From Anadara kagoshimensis (Eukaryota > Mollusca > Bivalvia > Arcoida > Arcidae), in contig CM037860.1 in assembly GCA_021292105.1 (NCBI GenBank), positions 9,814,698-9,878,697 on the forward strand: a DNA stretch of 64,000 nucleotides, given 5' to 3'. Every line of letters starts with the position of its first letter. Position 1 is the first letter of the stretch. The translations under genes were made by a program, and so were the position numbers. Below are positions 32,700 to 46,400 of the stretch, piece by piece. The notes beneath the pieces are model-generated. The model was not told the origin of the DNA. It searched no databases and was given only the letters and a program-made list of their open reading frames with translations.

Positions 32700-33300
32700 G
32701 TAAATGTTAGGGTGAATTTCTTCATTCTGACCCTGGACGAGTAGTTTTTCTGTATTGATGAGGGTGAATTTCTTCATTCTGACCCTGGACAAGTATTTTC
32801 TCTGTATTGATGAGGGTAAATTGCTTCGTTCTGACCCTAGACAAGTAGTTTCTCTGTATGTAACATACTGAAATGATCTGGATTGAATAGTTTCTCAGTA
32901 AGTGATGAGGGAAAAATTGCCTGTTATCCTGAATAGGTTTTCCTTAGACAGGGTAAAATGGTATGTACTCATTTCAAATGAGTGGTGTATCTGTAAGTGA
33001 TGGAGTCACAGAGGGAGGGTCGTGAAGCATTTGTATGTATCACATTGTCTTTCACTATCTATGTTCAAATCTCAACTCAACCAGAACCTAGTTTAATCAA
33101 GTTTGTCAGTTTACTTGCTGTATTTTTCTTATAAGGGTGAAATAGTCCACTCAGCCAGAACCTAGTCTAGTAAAGTTTGTCAGTTCACTTGCTGTATTTT
33201 TCTTATAAGGGTGAAATGATCCATTCTAACCCTGGATGAGTAGTTTCTCTTGTGAGTGACGAGGGTGAAATAGTCCATTCTGCCAGATACTAGTTTAGTA
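32700..33300. repeat. Irregular tandem repeats of about 57-bp and longer units
   Basis: Repeated blocks GGGTGAATTTCTTCATTCTG with CCCTGGACAAGTA and, further right, CCAGAACCTAGTTTAGT with AAAGTTTGTCAGTTCACTTG. The latter is SINE B body sequence that seems to have been caught up in the expansion. Confidence 0.65.
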
Positions 33301-33450
33301 AAGTTTGTCAGTTCACTTGCTAAAAGTCTGTATTTTGTTTGGACAGTCCAGTTTCCTACATCATATCAGAACTGACCATCTTCCTTCAACTGAAAGAATC
33401 TTGATTGGGGCATAAAATATCATTAATCCACTCCACTGCGAATGATGGAA
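33290..33450 (+). mobile_element. SINE family B, 3' part
   Basis: It carries AAGTTTGTCAGTTCACTTGC, then AGAACTGACCATCTTCC, CTTGATTGGGGCATAAAATA and the tail AATCCACTCCACTG. The head is missing or fused into the neighbouring tandem repeats. Confidence 0.65.
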
Positions 33451-33621
33451 AGAAACATGACAGGGTGAAACAGTTCATTTTGAGTAGTTTCTTTGTAAGG
33501 AAGTGTGTTTTATTGGGAAGAATACTTTACTGGTACTTGTTTTCAGTATACTAGCTCCTTTCAAAAGTACCAGGTACTGTTAAAAATTCGTACACCAGGA
33601 ATAATTTAATTAATATGTCTT

Positions 33622-33770
33622 GTTTTCAAAGGTTCATGTGTAAGCTTAATAGCCCCAGGTATTTTCCAAGTCCATCGTATTTCTTCTTACTACTCAGTTT
33701 TCAAAGGTTCATGTGTAAGCTTAATAGCCCCAGGTATTTTCCAAGTTCATCATATTTCTTCTTACTCAAG
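33622..33770. repeat. 75-bp direct duplication
   Basis: Two nearly identical copies starting GTTTTCAAAGGTTCATGTGT at 33622 and 33697. Confidence 0.92.
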
Positions 33771-34516
33771 CTATAACTTCAGAAATAGTGATTAAAGTAT
33801 CAACAACAAATTACTCTAATAAATACATTTTCTGTGTTCATATAATTTATTATCCTCTTTTAAAATAATTTCAAAGCAAAATAAAAAAGCATAAAATTAC
33901 AGCTACATCAACAATATTTCATATAAACTATTAGCAAGTAGTAAGACTACACTACAACCATACACCACAACAATGGTAAATCTGTATACTGAAAAGTGGT
34001 CTTATCCACAGGGGCAAGCTTCATATTAAAATCTAAAAAATACACATACTCCTTTTTATATAATATCTGTATTTTTTAAATTTTAATATGAAACTGGCCC
34101 CTATGGTCTTGTCAGTTAATTTTAGCAATGTACGTCACATGATAACAAATGTTTTTCCTTACAGTGGTAATTCAACTTGATAGCCAAGATGATTTTTTCT
34201 TGTAACTCCCCTTTTTAACCTGCAACCTCATTTTTTATTTATGGGTCTCAAAATTTGCAGGCAATAAGCAAGGAAATGTGATATAATGAATTTAAAGAAT
34301 ACTTTTTTTTTTACATTTTGCAAATTTATACAAGACTATAAGAAAATGTAAAATTCCTAATTTACTTTACTACAATATTCCATACCATGTACAACCAATA
34401 AAATGTTCACAGCTGGATAAATATAAAAATTTAAATATAAAATCTGAAAAATAATTTCTAACTTATTTTTACTCTACAAACCATCAGTTGAGCAGTTAAA
34501 TGTTTGAACACTTCAC
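33771..34516. other. Intergenic, nothing recognised
   Basis: AT-rich sequence without supported features. Confidence 0.5.
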
Positions 34517-34726
34517 AATTGACGTATCGCCGGTCACGCCCACAATATTCCGACAAAGGCCAAGCATGCTTAAATTACACACAAAAAGAATGAAAACTCG
34601 GCCTGAATTGTGCAATTTAAAAACATCACTGACCCTAGAACGCCATTAGTTGCTGTGTCGTTGCTTTGGTACCGTAATGGCGACCAGTGTCGGAACATAA
34701 AAGGCATAGCCGGCGATACGTAAATT
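34517..34726. mobile_element. MITE-like element, family 3
   Basis: 210 bp with inverted ends: left AATTGACGTATCGCCGG, right CCGGCGATACGTAAATT, one mismatch over 17 bp. Weaker inverted similarity continues inward (TTCCGACA against TGTCGGAA). It is more GC-rich than its surroundings and has no coding capacity. Confidence 0.82.
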
Positions 34727-36109
34727 AATTCCATGTGATAGTTGTACCACATACTTGTTTGTTACAATCAATAAATACTGAAATGACCTGCGCTTTACCA
34801 TTTTATGACTTTTTTTGTTTCTGCAAACCTTTACAGATTCATCAGTATTATTGTATGTGTTCTTTTTACTACAGTATTTTCTATATCTAACAGTGTTCTT
34901 TATACTACAGTATTTTTAATATATAACACTACCTGCTGATTGAAATGTAAATTTTGTACAATTTAACCTTGATATAATGCCCCTTGCTAACTGTCACCTT
35001 GGTTATGGTCGCAATAGTTTGAAGGCCAAATGTCCTTTTAATGTTTTTCTTCAATTTATAAGTTTTCCTTGATTTATTGCCAAACCCTTTAAAACACAAA
35101 AATTTGACTGAGCAAATGGTAGCAATGAATCAAGGTTTTACTGTAAAACAATAATTCTTTAAGGTATGTAAACTAAAAATTAGGAGTTATCACCTATATA
35201 ATAAAATGGTGATAAAAAAGTTAACTTAAATGTTTTAAGAGTTTTAGGGGACTGAACATGCTTCAAGAGCTAAATCAGAATCCATGCAGTAATAACTGGC
35301 AAATTATCGTAGATCTTAGAGTCACCAGACAAAAAACTGGATATCATAGGCTATTGGGAACCTGCTAATATTTACTTACAGTAAAATACAACCATTATCA
35401 TTAATAACAAATATAATCTGTAACTCATCACTTAGTTAATACAATAGTCATTCAGCATGGTCCACAACAAAATAGGTCCATCACTATAATAATACATATA
35501 ATACAATAACAAAAATGGAAGATGTTACTATGGTTACCAAGTACTAAATGATCCACAATGTGACAACAAAAATTGGCAGAAAAGCAGCAACAATTTGACT
35601 GTAAATAAATCTAGTTCATTAAAACTTTAAAATTGGACATTGGCCCTCACACCAGGGGTATGACATATCAAAATTTTATTTTAATAGGTCATAATTAAAG
35701 TTAAACATAACACTAGACATCACACACCTATTTATGTCTTCATTATGATAAAGTAATTACCGTAAGCTACAGATCTGATATGATTTAATGGGGGATTTAA
35801 TGCCAAAAGACCAGATCATTGTACTAAGTGAAATAGCACCAGATAACTTGCAGAATTAGTACCAGAGATATGTGAGGATAGCACATTCTTTATTATTAAA
35901 GGTCCATTTTTATAAAGCCTTACTATGCGACTTGTGACTTTCACTCATCAAAGAGCAATTGTCAAAATCGAAGTTGTGTCTTTCCGAATATTAAATCAAT
36001 GACATACAAGTCTTATCTGGTCTGTGCACCCACTGATATACAAATTCCATGCAGCATGATGAAAACTTTCAAAATAATCAATATCTCTTAATATTTGTGT
36101 TGGATGTTT
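34727..36109. other. Intergenic; one possible decayed TIR element
   Basis: Around 34960-35147 the sequence ends GAATCAAGGTTTTACTGT, the reverse of an ACAGTAAAACCT-type end also seen at 44.06 kb. The left end is too decayed to confirm. Otherwise I see nothing. Confidence 0.4.
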
Positions 36110-36252
36110 TGGAACACCTTAATGTCACCTATCCCTGCAATAAACTCATTTTTACAGGAAAACATTATCTTAAGTGATTCCATATCCATTGGCAATAAGT
36201 GTTCCACACAAACGTTGAAAGGGCATCAAGTGGTACGGTGGTGAACCTCAAT
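36110..36252. mobile_element. MITE family 1, decayed copy
   Basis: Right end AAGTGGTACGGTGGTGAACC and interior TTCCACACAAACGTT match the family. The left end is not recognisable. Confidence 0.55.
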
Positions 36253-36804
36253 GAGTTCATTGTCATCCCCTGGAGAAACAGATATGGACATTGTCTTTCA
36301 TAATGAAATATAATTTGCAACTTCTGGTTTTGATATTTGCTATGTCAAGTAAAATGAAACATACAGTTTAGTAATATATGCAAAATATGGTTAAGTTTAC
36401 ACTGTATAGATTGGTATACCTTCAACATCAGATTACTGTACACACAAGTATACATCTTTACTGTGTAAATCTACATGGTTTTTACAAAAATATAATATTG
36501 CACTATGATCATGACCAATACTACAACTAGCTGGCTCTGTAACAAACACAACTTTTATATAAACAGATAAAAGCAACAATGTTCATGATAAAACAATTAA
36601 CAAAATACAGGGGCTTCTTCAATATTGTAGTCATCGACTTAACTGGAAGATATGGCGACATATTTGTGCCATCACACCATTAAATATGAATCAGTAATAT
36701 GCTAAAACATAACTAGCCAGCACTGTGATTAGAATTGATACATGTAGCCTTTTTATGTGATCTAGATGCACAGCATCATCAAACTCTGTGATACCTTCAA
36801 CAAC

Positions 36805-37095
36805 TAATACCAAGGTTTGGGGCCTTGTTGGGCATGTGATGTGAAATGCTGGTCTACAAATAAGTGCCTAGGTTCCAATCCCCTTAAGGAAGATTCCAGT
36901 GTGAGAAAGCTTGTCAGTTTTCTCAAGGTACTCTGGTTTCCTCCACCATCTGAGGTCATTACTGCCCAATATAAGTGAAAGATTCTTGACTTGGGTATAT
37001 AACACCATTGCTTCACTCCACTTTAATACCAGGGTTCTATTTCACAAAAATATATCTGAATACAAGTACAATGTATTTATAAATGTAATGTTGTT

Positions 37096-37129
<34 letters not shown>
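36805..37129 (+). mobile_element. SINE family B copy, followed by a 32-A run
   Basis: The head is decayed. The body has GTGTGAGAAAGCTTGTCAGT, CTGGTTTCCTCCACCATCTG, GATTCTTGACTTGGGTATAT and the tail TTCACTCCACTTTAA. A pure A run at 37098-37129 follows about 70 bp later and may be a retroposon tail or an independent microsatellite. Confidence 0.7.
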
Positions 37130-37131
<2 letters not shown>

Positions 37132-38448
37132 ATTTATCAAAAGTGAGCACAATCAAACAAATATACGTTAAAATAGATGACAATGTTAACATTCTGTATG
37201 TCTATTGTGTGTTGAACAACAATTAATTAATAATTCAAAGCTAATTTGATTAATTAACAATAGATTTTTCAATGTCATGTGAAATAATAAAGTTATTGAA
37301 ATACTTATATTAAATAAGTGTCTAAAAATGATAAATATGTTAATACAATGTCTTGTTTACCGCTAATTACCCTGACGTGAATACACCTTGTGTGACAAAA
37401 ACGCTCTATTTTCAATAAAATAATCTTTGATATGTAATCTTGCACAACACAGAAATATTTTAATAAAATTATAAATATGCCCAAAATAATAATAAATTGT
37501 AACCCCCAAAAATAATATTATAAATAATAACCCCCCTCAATAATAAAATAATAATTTTTTACCATCAACAGAAATGGAATTCAATTCACAAAAATATAAA
37601 CACTTATATTAAGATAATATTATAATATAATACTTAAATTAAAATTTATGTGTTGTTTATAAATATTGTTGTGTTTGTATTACTGAAATAAAAAATATGG
37701 TCAGATAAACTCCTTCAACAATTTCAATAATAATAATAATTACGATAAAAATAAAATAATAATAACCCTGGGAAATCATTAATTAATCAATAACTGCTAT
37801 CAGATGATGTTCATATGTTGTAAACATAACATGTCTCTTTATAATTGGTTCTATTGAAAATTAATTTTTCTCATTAATACCAGGTATGCACATAAAATCT
37901 TAACAAATTGTTGGTAATACACATGCACTATGAAACAAAACTTTTAAAAAAAGTGGCATCACAGAATAAATGAGAAATTAGTATAGATACATTTATTTCA
38001 TTTTTGGCTAAATTGGTACTTTTACTATAAACTAAAGCAGTTTCTTGAGAGACAAATCAGCCACTCCCCCCCCCCCTCATCATACTTAAGTATTTTAAAT
38101 AATCATTTTTTTATTTTTTTCAAAAAATCAAAAGTCAATCTGAAGTTGCTCATTTAATATATCCTGTTGACTGTTCTGACTAATATTATATGACAATATA
38201 TTGAAAAGAGTGGACGAAAAACAAAATGGAGAGATATAATGAATGATAAGGAAGTGATAGTCACTATCAACACCAATACACAAGCAAGTTTGTGACTCTA
38301 TAAATCTTATTGTTTAATAGATATGACAAACCTTAAACATTCTCAAGAGTTTTAAAAGTTGGCACATAACAGTAATTGTCCTGTTATCATGATCTATGTA
38401 TTAGCTAGCAGTGATATCTGGGGAGGTCCAAAGTCTCAAAAACATAAT

Positions 38449-38480
38449 GTGTGTGTGTGTGTGTGTGTATGTGTGCATGT
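38449..38480. repeat. (TG)n microsatellite
   Basis: GT run with one interruption. Confidence 0.9.
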
Positions 38481-38964
38481 GTAATATATAGATGTTTCAT
38501 TTATGGTAGTAAACTATACTTTATTTTAACTATTAATAGTGTTGCATTTATTTATTTACGTGTGTATGTGAGTGATTAACAAAAATGAATACTTTTACTA
38601 CAAAGCTCTTTTTGTTTTTAAGTGATATTATGACTATTTTTCCTTTATTGTGTTATATACACATACTTATATTTTTCACAAATAATCCTGGCAAGATTTA
38701 GATTATTTCTTTGGTTAATACAATAATGTATATTACATGATAATCCAAAATATTTATGTGGAAGTTGAGATTTCTGCAGTTAATCTTTCCTCCTGTGGGA
38801 CACCAATTTTGCAGGCTCTAGGATAAATGCATTTAAATGCAGTTTAAAAATAAGAATAAGTCCACATAAAATATGATGGTGTAATATATGGTCTACATCA
38901 TTTGAACTTCACACAGGCAGTGAACAGATAGGGTATAAAAATGAAGGAAAAAATTATAAGGATA

Positions 38965-38969
<5 letters not shown>

Positions 38970-39005
<36 letters not shown>

Positions 39006-39013
39006 TGTGTGTG
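38970..39013. repeat. (TG)n microsatellite
   Basis: GT run interrupted once by TATG. Confidence 0.92.
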
Positions 39014-39834
39014 ATTTTATAGAGAGAAATAATGTACATGTACAATAAATCTTTAATTAATACTAAATCAAAGTGTACTAAACTTAATAAAATTTCCGAT
39101 TTCAGAGTGTTCAGAATCAAAAGAGGACAAGGAAGACCTAATGGGACAAAATACTTACTTTGAGTAATCTACAGTGTTTGTGAGAATAACAAAGGTCTAT
39201 CAATTTCCAAAATTCTAAAGACTGAAGATAAAGAGGGGAAAACCGAAGATCCTGGGGATCTTGGTACCAAACTGCTCATTTTATGACCAATTTACCACAT
39301 CAGATAATATGTGTATTAACTTTTATATTACAAACATATATATACATCAGATCTACATTCTGTTTCTATAGCTACTGTTATACAGTATAATTAAAGGGGT
39401 TAAAAATCTAAATGTTAATTTTTCGTTGTAATGAAGAAAATATACAGAAAAAATAAACAACAAACTAATAATAAAAAATTGGCTAAATATATGAAAAAAT
39501 TTGTAAATATAAAATTGGTCCAACTATCTATTAAATAATAAAAAATACATTACATAACCTTATTTATTATAACAGTAAAAAAAAGAGCTTTAACAAGCCT
39601 AGCATACTGACAGTTTATCTTCCTGCCTGCACATCTATAGCAATCAGGCAAGAACAAATTTGATCAAGATGCTGGTTTTAGCTTTTTATAGAACTATAAC
39701 AAAAACTACTACAATTTGGACCATTAATCCTGCAGGGCTCAGTTTGGTAGGCTAAGTTCAAAGTCTGCCATAAACATTATGGAAGCAAAAGGTAGAAAAG
39801 CAGATTTTTTTAAATCAAATCCTTGAAAACTGTG

Positions 39835-39855
39835 TTTATTGCATTCCTATTTATT
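39835..39855 (-). terminator. Candidate poly(A) signals for TAX1BP3
   Basis: Two AATAAA hexamers on the minus strand (TTTATT at 39835-39840 and 39850-39855), about 430 bp past the TAX1BP3 stop. They are the nearest canonical hexamers I noted. Actual use is not shown. Confidence 0.35.
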
Positions 39856-40275
39856 CTGTAGATAAGAAACATGTGATGTACAACTGGTTAACTAAAAACT
39901 TAAAATTTAACCAAGTACTCTTCATTTGTCCTTTAATATTCCTTGAAAAATATTTTTAAAAAAATATTGCAATTTGCATCATTTTTTAAATTTAATTTCG
40001 GTAATTAATTTTATAATATTCATCAAATCTTTATGCGATTTACAGATCTCAATATCAGGTAAACAAAATTTATGTTTTTTGATTTTTTTATCCACATTCT
40101 GACCAAATATTAAGCATGTATATTTGACAATAAATAAACAACATATACCAATAATTCTAACAGCGAGTTCAAATTTTCTGAAGTTTGATGGTGCTGTGCC
40201 CTGATAAATAAAATCATTTTAATGATATGTCCCGTTTTAAAATTAAAAATTTAATCTATCATATTATCATCACTA

Positions 40276-40455
40276 TCACTGATACTGCATGGGATAATCT
40301 TGTTGTTGTGTATATGCCTGGAATTGTGGATGTCCATCACCTTTTTGTAATGTTGGCATACCACGTCTATATACTAACATATTTAATACTGGTTTACGTT
40401 GTATGTACTCTACAGCTTTTCTGTGCGTAACTACTGTGAAATCATGTCCATTTAC
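40276..40455 (-). CDS. TAX1BP3: TAX1BP3 exon 4: PDZ helix B, last strand and tail, with stop
   Basis: 59 codons plus TGA at 40276-40278, acceptor TGTACCAG. VNGHDFTVVTHRKAV and the strand PVLNMLVYRRG close the PDZ fold. The tail QFQAYTQQQDYPMQYQ is longer than in vertebrates. Confidence 0.95.
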   Translation of the reverse strand, partial: VNGHDFTVVTHRKAVEYIQRKPVLNMLVYRRGMPTLQKGDGHPQFQAYTQQQDYPMQYQ

Positions 40456-43430
40456 CTGGTACAGAAAAATAAATTAAATTTAAAACTGTATTGAAAAGAC
40501 TATGTCTATGTTTGCAGAATTTTTTTTACAATTTTCACATAAAGCTGGATACATGTATTTACAAAAACGAGCAACCCATATGCCTGCAACTGCCTTGGTA
40601 ACATCTAAAGGTCAAGGCCAGTCCATTTTCTAATATAGGTACATCTTGTACAGATCCTAATAATGAAGTTGACAATGCAATTTGAATAAACTTTGGTAGT
40701 AGAGGTCCCAAAAGGGGCATTTTGTATTTATAAGTGGTAAATATTATCACTTTATTAAATATGAAGAACTTACAATGAATAAAGAAAGATAACTCTATAA
40801 GACATATTACACATAACTATGACCTACTGGATATATTGATATATTGACATCATAAATAATTACCTGTAATAGTTTATCATGCACCTGGAGACCGCACTTG
40901 GCTGCAGGTCCACTTTCATGAATGTATGTGACATATATACCCTAAAATAAACAAAAACAATAAATATTTATTACCATCAAAATACATTTACAATTCATGC
41001 AAAACAAACAAAAGAGTTTTGCCCTTAATAAATGTTACCCATTCTCATCAATAGCAAGAAAGCATAACATGTCTATGTGAATAATAATGGAGGCTCTTCT
41101 CAATCGGGACCTATATTAATTTGTCCTATAGATAGTGCAATCATAATAATCTGAAATTGTAAACTTAATCCCGTTTTCAGATTCATTAAATTGGTCTAGA
41201 GTGTCTTGGAGAAGTTGAAAAAATATATGATTTACATTTATGATTTATGACAAGGAGGGTTGTGGTTTAGAAGACCAATTTAAAATTGTTCAATATAATG
41301 AATTTTCAGGGAGGGTTTTTTATATGCCATGCCTAAGGTGACACAGGGCATCATTATTTTGGTTTCGTCTGAGGGACTCTCTCTAACTCTGAGTGCTTGA
41401 CGAAAAAATAGCCACTACCTATTTTCATGTCTTGGTCAGACCCTACCAGGATTCAAACCCAACCTCTAGTATAGGAAGCAAGCATTCTACAAACTGAGTT
41501 ACTATAGTTTTAAACAATAGAATGTTCATAGAAATTCTATACAATTAGCTATTTACAGGTTACAATTTAAATCATTAGTTTAAGCGATTATATAAACAGT
41601 TAAAAGCATTTACTTTATGTATACAACCATATACATGTATGTGAAATGGTCCCGGTACTTAGAATACTAATTGATCGTCCACCTGGTACCAGACTAACTA
41701 TTGACCAGACAATGGTGAGGTAAAATCAGCTGTAGTTTACTGACTATTGACCAGGTAATGGTGAGGTAGAATCAGCTGTATTTTCATAATCACTCAATCA
41801 GTCAATATTGACCAGGTAATGGTGAGCTAGAATCAGCTGTAGTTCAGTAATTATTGACCAGGTAATGGTGAGGTAAAATCAGCTGTATTTTAATCATCAG
41901 TCAGTCAGCCAGCCAGGGGTATAGAAGTACTATAGCACTAGTAAAATACAAGTAGACAAGGACTCCATGTTAATCTATCATAAATTCATGTCCCTGTCTT
42001 TGTATAATCTTATATTGAAGTAGATAGATCTGACATACATATATACAAAAGTAAACACTGGATATAAATCATCTTCTTTTAACTAGCTACAATATATAGT
42101 AAGGTACATCAATTTACCTGTCAATATAAGGGTGCACTTAGGGTCATATGTCAGTGTATTGGAGCCACATGTCTGATAACATAGTCATCACAGTAGTCCA
42201 TGTTTATTTATGGCATTTCATATAACTACAGCTTAATCACTTAACCCTGGCCATGTATGGCTTTATGTGTATACTTGTAAACACAACACTGGGCAGTTTG
42301 GGTGGAGGGCAGGTGGAGTTCCTAAATACTTTTATCCTGGTTCTATTTTTACTTCAGTTTTTTATACTGTGTTTAAGCTGTTTTGTATTAAAACCAATGG
42401 TTTCTTTGGATAACCTTCACAGACATGTCTGACTGTATGCCAATATCAATTTATATTGTGACATCAAACAGTTAAAGTCCTTGTTTATAGTGTATTTTAA
42501 CTTTTATGAAAGGTTAATATGAACTTAATGGCAGGGTGATTCACAAGAGGCATTTATGGGCCTTATTGTTCACCTGTCTAATGGCCCCTTTCACAATTCC
42601 CCATAAATCACAATATTTTTTTTGTAGTGTAAATGTTGCAGATTGGGTGTAAAAATTGGATATGTTTATTTTTGCAAACTTGAAGAATTAAACATTATTT
42701 CAGGAAATGTTATAAATTGCAATATTCTGTTTAAATTGGCAATAAAATTAACACTCATTTTTTCATAACAGTTTTTCAAAGTTTACCCATACACTTTTCA
42801 CCAATGCACCTCTGATTATCAGGGTATCCAATCAAAGTCAATGAGTCAAAGACTGCCAGTGCTTAAACTTAAGTCTTTTGTATATTTGAGTTTTAAAAGC
42901 AACAAGCAACTCGGTTTAACAATATGCAAATTTCCTATCAATGTTGATTCTTTGCACCAAGTTTTATGAAATAGTGCCTCGTAGTTTTGGAGAATTTGTG
43001 CTGATCAGAATTTCAGAAGGAAGGAAGGATGGAAGGATGGAAACTCGAATTTAACACCCTCTTTCTTCGAAAGGCAGGGATAAATATATAACTTATATTT
43101 GATTTGACACTCCATGCACCAGTTTCAATTTTGATACATGTATTAAAATTACAAAGGAAAAGGGGTAAAGATTTTCAGATTTTATAGTTTTGTGGATCTT
43201 TGATCTCTCCTAACTTGTGACCAGGTTCTATAGAATTCACAATCCTTCACACAAAATATGTGTGAGTAAATTTGTTATTATACATGTAATATAATATAGT
43301 AAATATGTAATTAATTAATAAATTATAATACATGTGTAACAATAACTTCCCATTAATATACCTTCTATACTTAATTAATAAATTATAACACAAGTCCATC
43401 AATAAATACATTCTACAGAAAGTGTGTGTG

Positions 43431-43477
<47 letters not shown>

Positions 43478-46400
43478 TTGGATGTAATTGGGAGTGATTG
43501 TGTGTGTGTATTGATATTGATAAATATTTGTTTGTCACATTGTTTTGTCTATGTGTTATTATTGTTAATTGGTTTCATGACACACGTGGGAGCTAAATGG
43601 GTCAATGCATGATTAATCCTTGGGAGTCAATATCCTTTTCCCCCTCATAAATTCTAGTAATATGAAAATTGGTCAAATTATGCCTGTTGTCAGCTATTGG
43701 GAATTAACTGTAACTGGTAATATTTTACAATGTTTTTTTTTAACAATTTGCATGTTTAATTCTTTCAATATTATTGAGTCCATGCAAACTGGCTGGAGCG
43801 AGGAAAAAAGAAGACACAATTTATCATTTTCAAGATACAATTTACTTTGATATTTTGAAGTGCTCTAGAATTTGGTTTTGATTTTCAAAAAGATTATAAA
43901 GAAAATCAGTTAACAAAATTAAGAAAATCAGTTAAAAAAATTACTGTTCCAGTTGTTGAAGCTGCAAGTTGTTGTAACAGTGTTATAAAGTTCACTTGTA
44001 ACACTACAGAATAAACTGTAACATAACCATAGGCATGAAGAATTCCAGCATCAGAATTAATTACAGTAAAACCTCAATTCATCACTACCATCTGTTCCAT
44101 CTCACTTTGGCATTATAATGGGGTTTGGTATTGTACAATAAAACTTAGATTCATCACCACCAGTATTCAATCTAGGATTTTTCAGAAAAGGTCATTTTCA
44201 AAACCTTTCTTCTAAAACACCATAATATCAATATGTTTGCATTAATGTTATGTTAAATCTAGCCCAACAAGGCTTTAATAAATGGGGTCATTTGGCCAAA
44301 ATAAGGGATTAGTTAACCGATCTAGACTGAATACTGCACAACTGACTTTGGCATTATCAAGGGGTTTGGTGATAAAAAAAACAACATATATTATATGACT
44401 TTGGGAGTTAAAAATATTGTAGCAGTAAGTACAGTGGTAAGTTTATTGAGGGGCTTTATAAAGAGGTTTTAGTGAAGTCTGTACCATAATCTTTTAACAA
44501 AATAGCAGTAAGATATTCATCAGTAACATTGTTTATGTTTTATGCACTATAAAATGAAACAAGACCTCCATATAGTGATGCATTATACATTTGTATATCA
44601 GTAATTTATTTGATCATGTATACAGCTTTCAATATGTATTATATCACCCTAATACTGTCTTATTTTTCACTTTGAATGGAAACAGCAGTTTCACTGTAGT
44701 GTTGTAACACAATATGTCCCTGATGTCCACCTGGTCTACGCATCTCATTTACAGACATTAATGGCAAATTTCATTAAAATCCCTTATACTGTTTAAGAGC
44801 TATAAAGTTGACACTGAAATATGACCTTAAACCTTGACCCAGTATAACATAACATGTTGGTAGGTGGTTGTTCGACATAAACATCTTGTGATGTAATGAT
44901 TTATTATGAACTTCAAGCCAAAGATCTCTTATTTCCAATGATACAGCAGTGAAAAGGCCAGGTTTTAATAAAAAGTCAAAATTCACCCTTATATCGTATA
45001 TTAACAAAGCAAATGTAGTCTACTCTAATGATACTGATAACCACCTAAAGGATAGAAGATCATATCATTTTCCAGCCTGTTCATTGAGTGAGCCACTTTA
45101 TAGTGCAAGAGAGATAACTCTTAATGTTTCATAAATTATCTGAGACCTTGAGAGTTACCTCTCTCTAGTATCACTGACAACTTGGTTGCCTGCACATTTT
45201 GTAACCTGCATGTATGCAGTTTACTGGTTACAAATGACTCTGATCTTAACAATCTGAGTAGTAAAATAGCTACTACATTTTTCTGTTAATCTTAACAAAA
45301 AATTGCAGTGATCTTTTGACATAGACTTTCAGTGATATCTTGTTTATAGTAGCCAATACAACCAATCAGTTACATTAAACTTTCTTTCTGTTTGAAGCTA
45401 GTATGATGAATATGTCAGTACATGTATAACCAATTAGCTTTAAATGTATATAAATTGACAATAGTAAGATTCACAATGACTTACTTCAACCAACTTGAGA
45501 GAGAGAGAGAGAGTAATGGTGTTTAACGTCCCAGTCAAGAATATTTCACTTATATCGTTGCCAGCTATAGGTGAAGGTGCAGGAATTTTGCCTGTGCGTC
45601 GCGCTGATGGCATTATACAGCAGGGTTCTTTATCGTGCCAAGCCCACCGTGACACGGGACCTTGATTATTTTAAGTTCCCATCCGAAAGAACCGTGACTT
45701 TCATTTTGTAATGCCTAGTGCTTGGCGAAAGAGCAGTCACTATCCACTTTCAAGTCTTGGGTCAGACCCGGTCGGGATTCTAACCCATGACCTACCACTT
45801 ACAGAGCGAGCACTCTACCAACTGAGCTACCACAGTGGTTCCAACCAACTTGAAACCAGTTTATTGGCCACATGTTCAAGATAAGTGAATATATCCAGTG
45901 GTTGGTCTAATAAAGTTTTTGAATGTACCAGTAACTTTAAAATATACTGGCCCATCCAAATCAAAATTTATTTAATCAGGACTGTGATAAATCCCTATTT
46001 GTCATTTCAGATATTTCTTTAAATTTTATGCAATATTAACTCTCGTACAAGTTGAAAATCGTTTTGTGATAAGACAAGCAGAACTTTTGAACCATGTTTC
46101 ATTTCCTTTCATTAAAAGCCATCTCTTATAAAACATACCTACAGTTAACATCATGAGCAGACAGAGTAGCCACATAAGAAAGGGCTGTTAACTTATGTAT
46201 ATGAGTTGAAATGCAGACAAATACTGACACAACTGTTGATATACCATACCTTATCAGCGTATCCTTGAGGACTTTTAGTATTGTCCTGATCTATACCACC
46301 ACCAATCCTAAAACCACAACGGTATTTCTGCTTTCCATCCTGAGTCATAATGGGGTTACCATGTTCATCTACATCAGGGTCTTTATGAAGAACAATTGGT

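Larger units (their letters stand above)
37130..39834. other. Intergenic or TAX1BP3 distal 3' UTR
   Basis: AT-rich with two (TG)n runs. No exon or mobile element is recognised. Confidence 0.5.
40942..46249 (-). other. TAX1BP3 intron 2
   Basis: 5.3 kb containing two SINE A copies, a 47-bp tandem repeat, a (TG)n run and a possible TIR element, listed separately. No other exon is seen. Confidence 0.75.
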
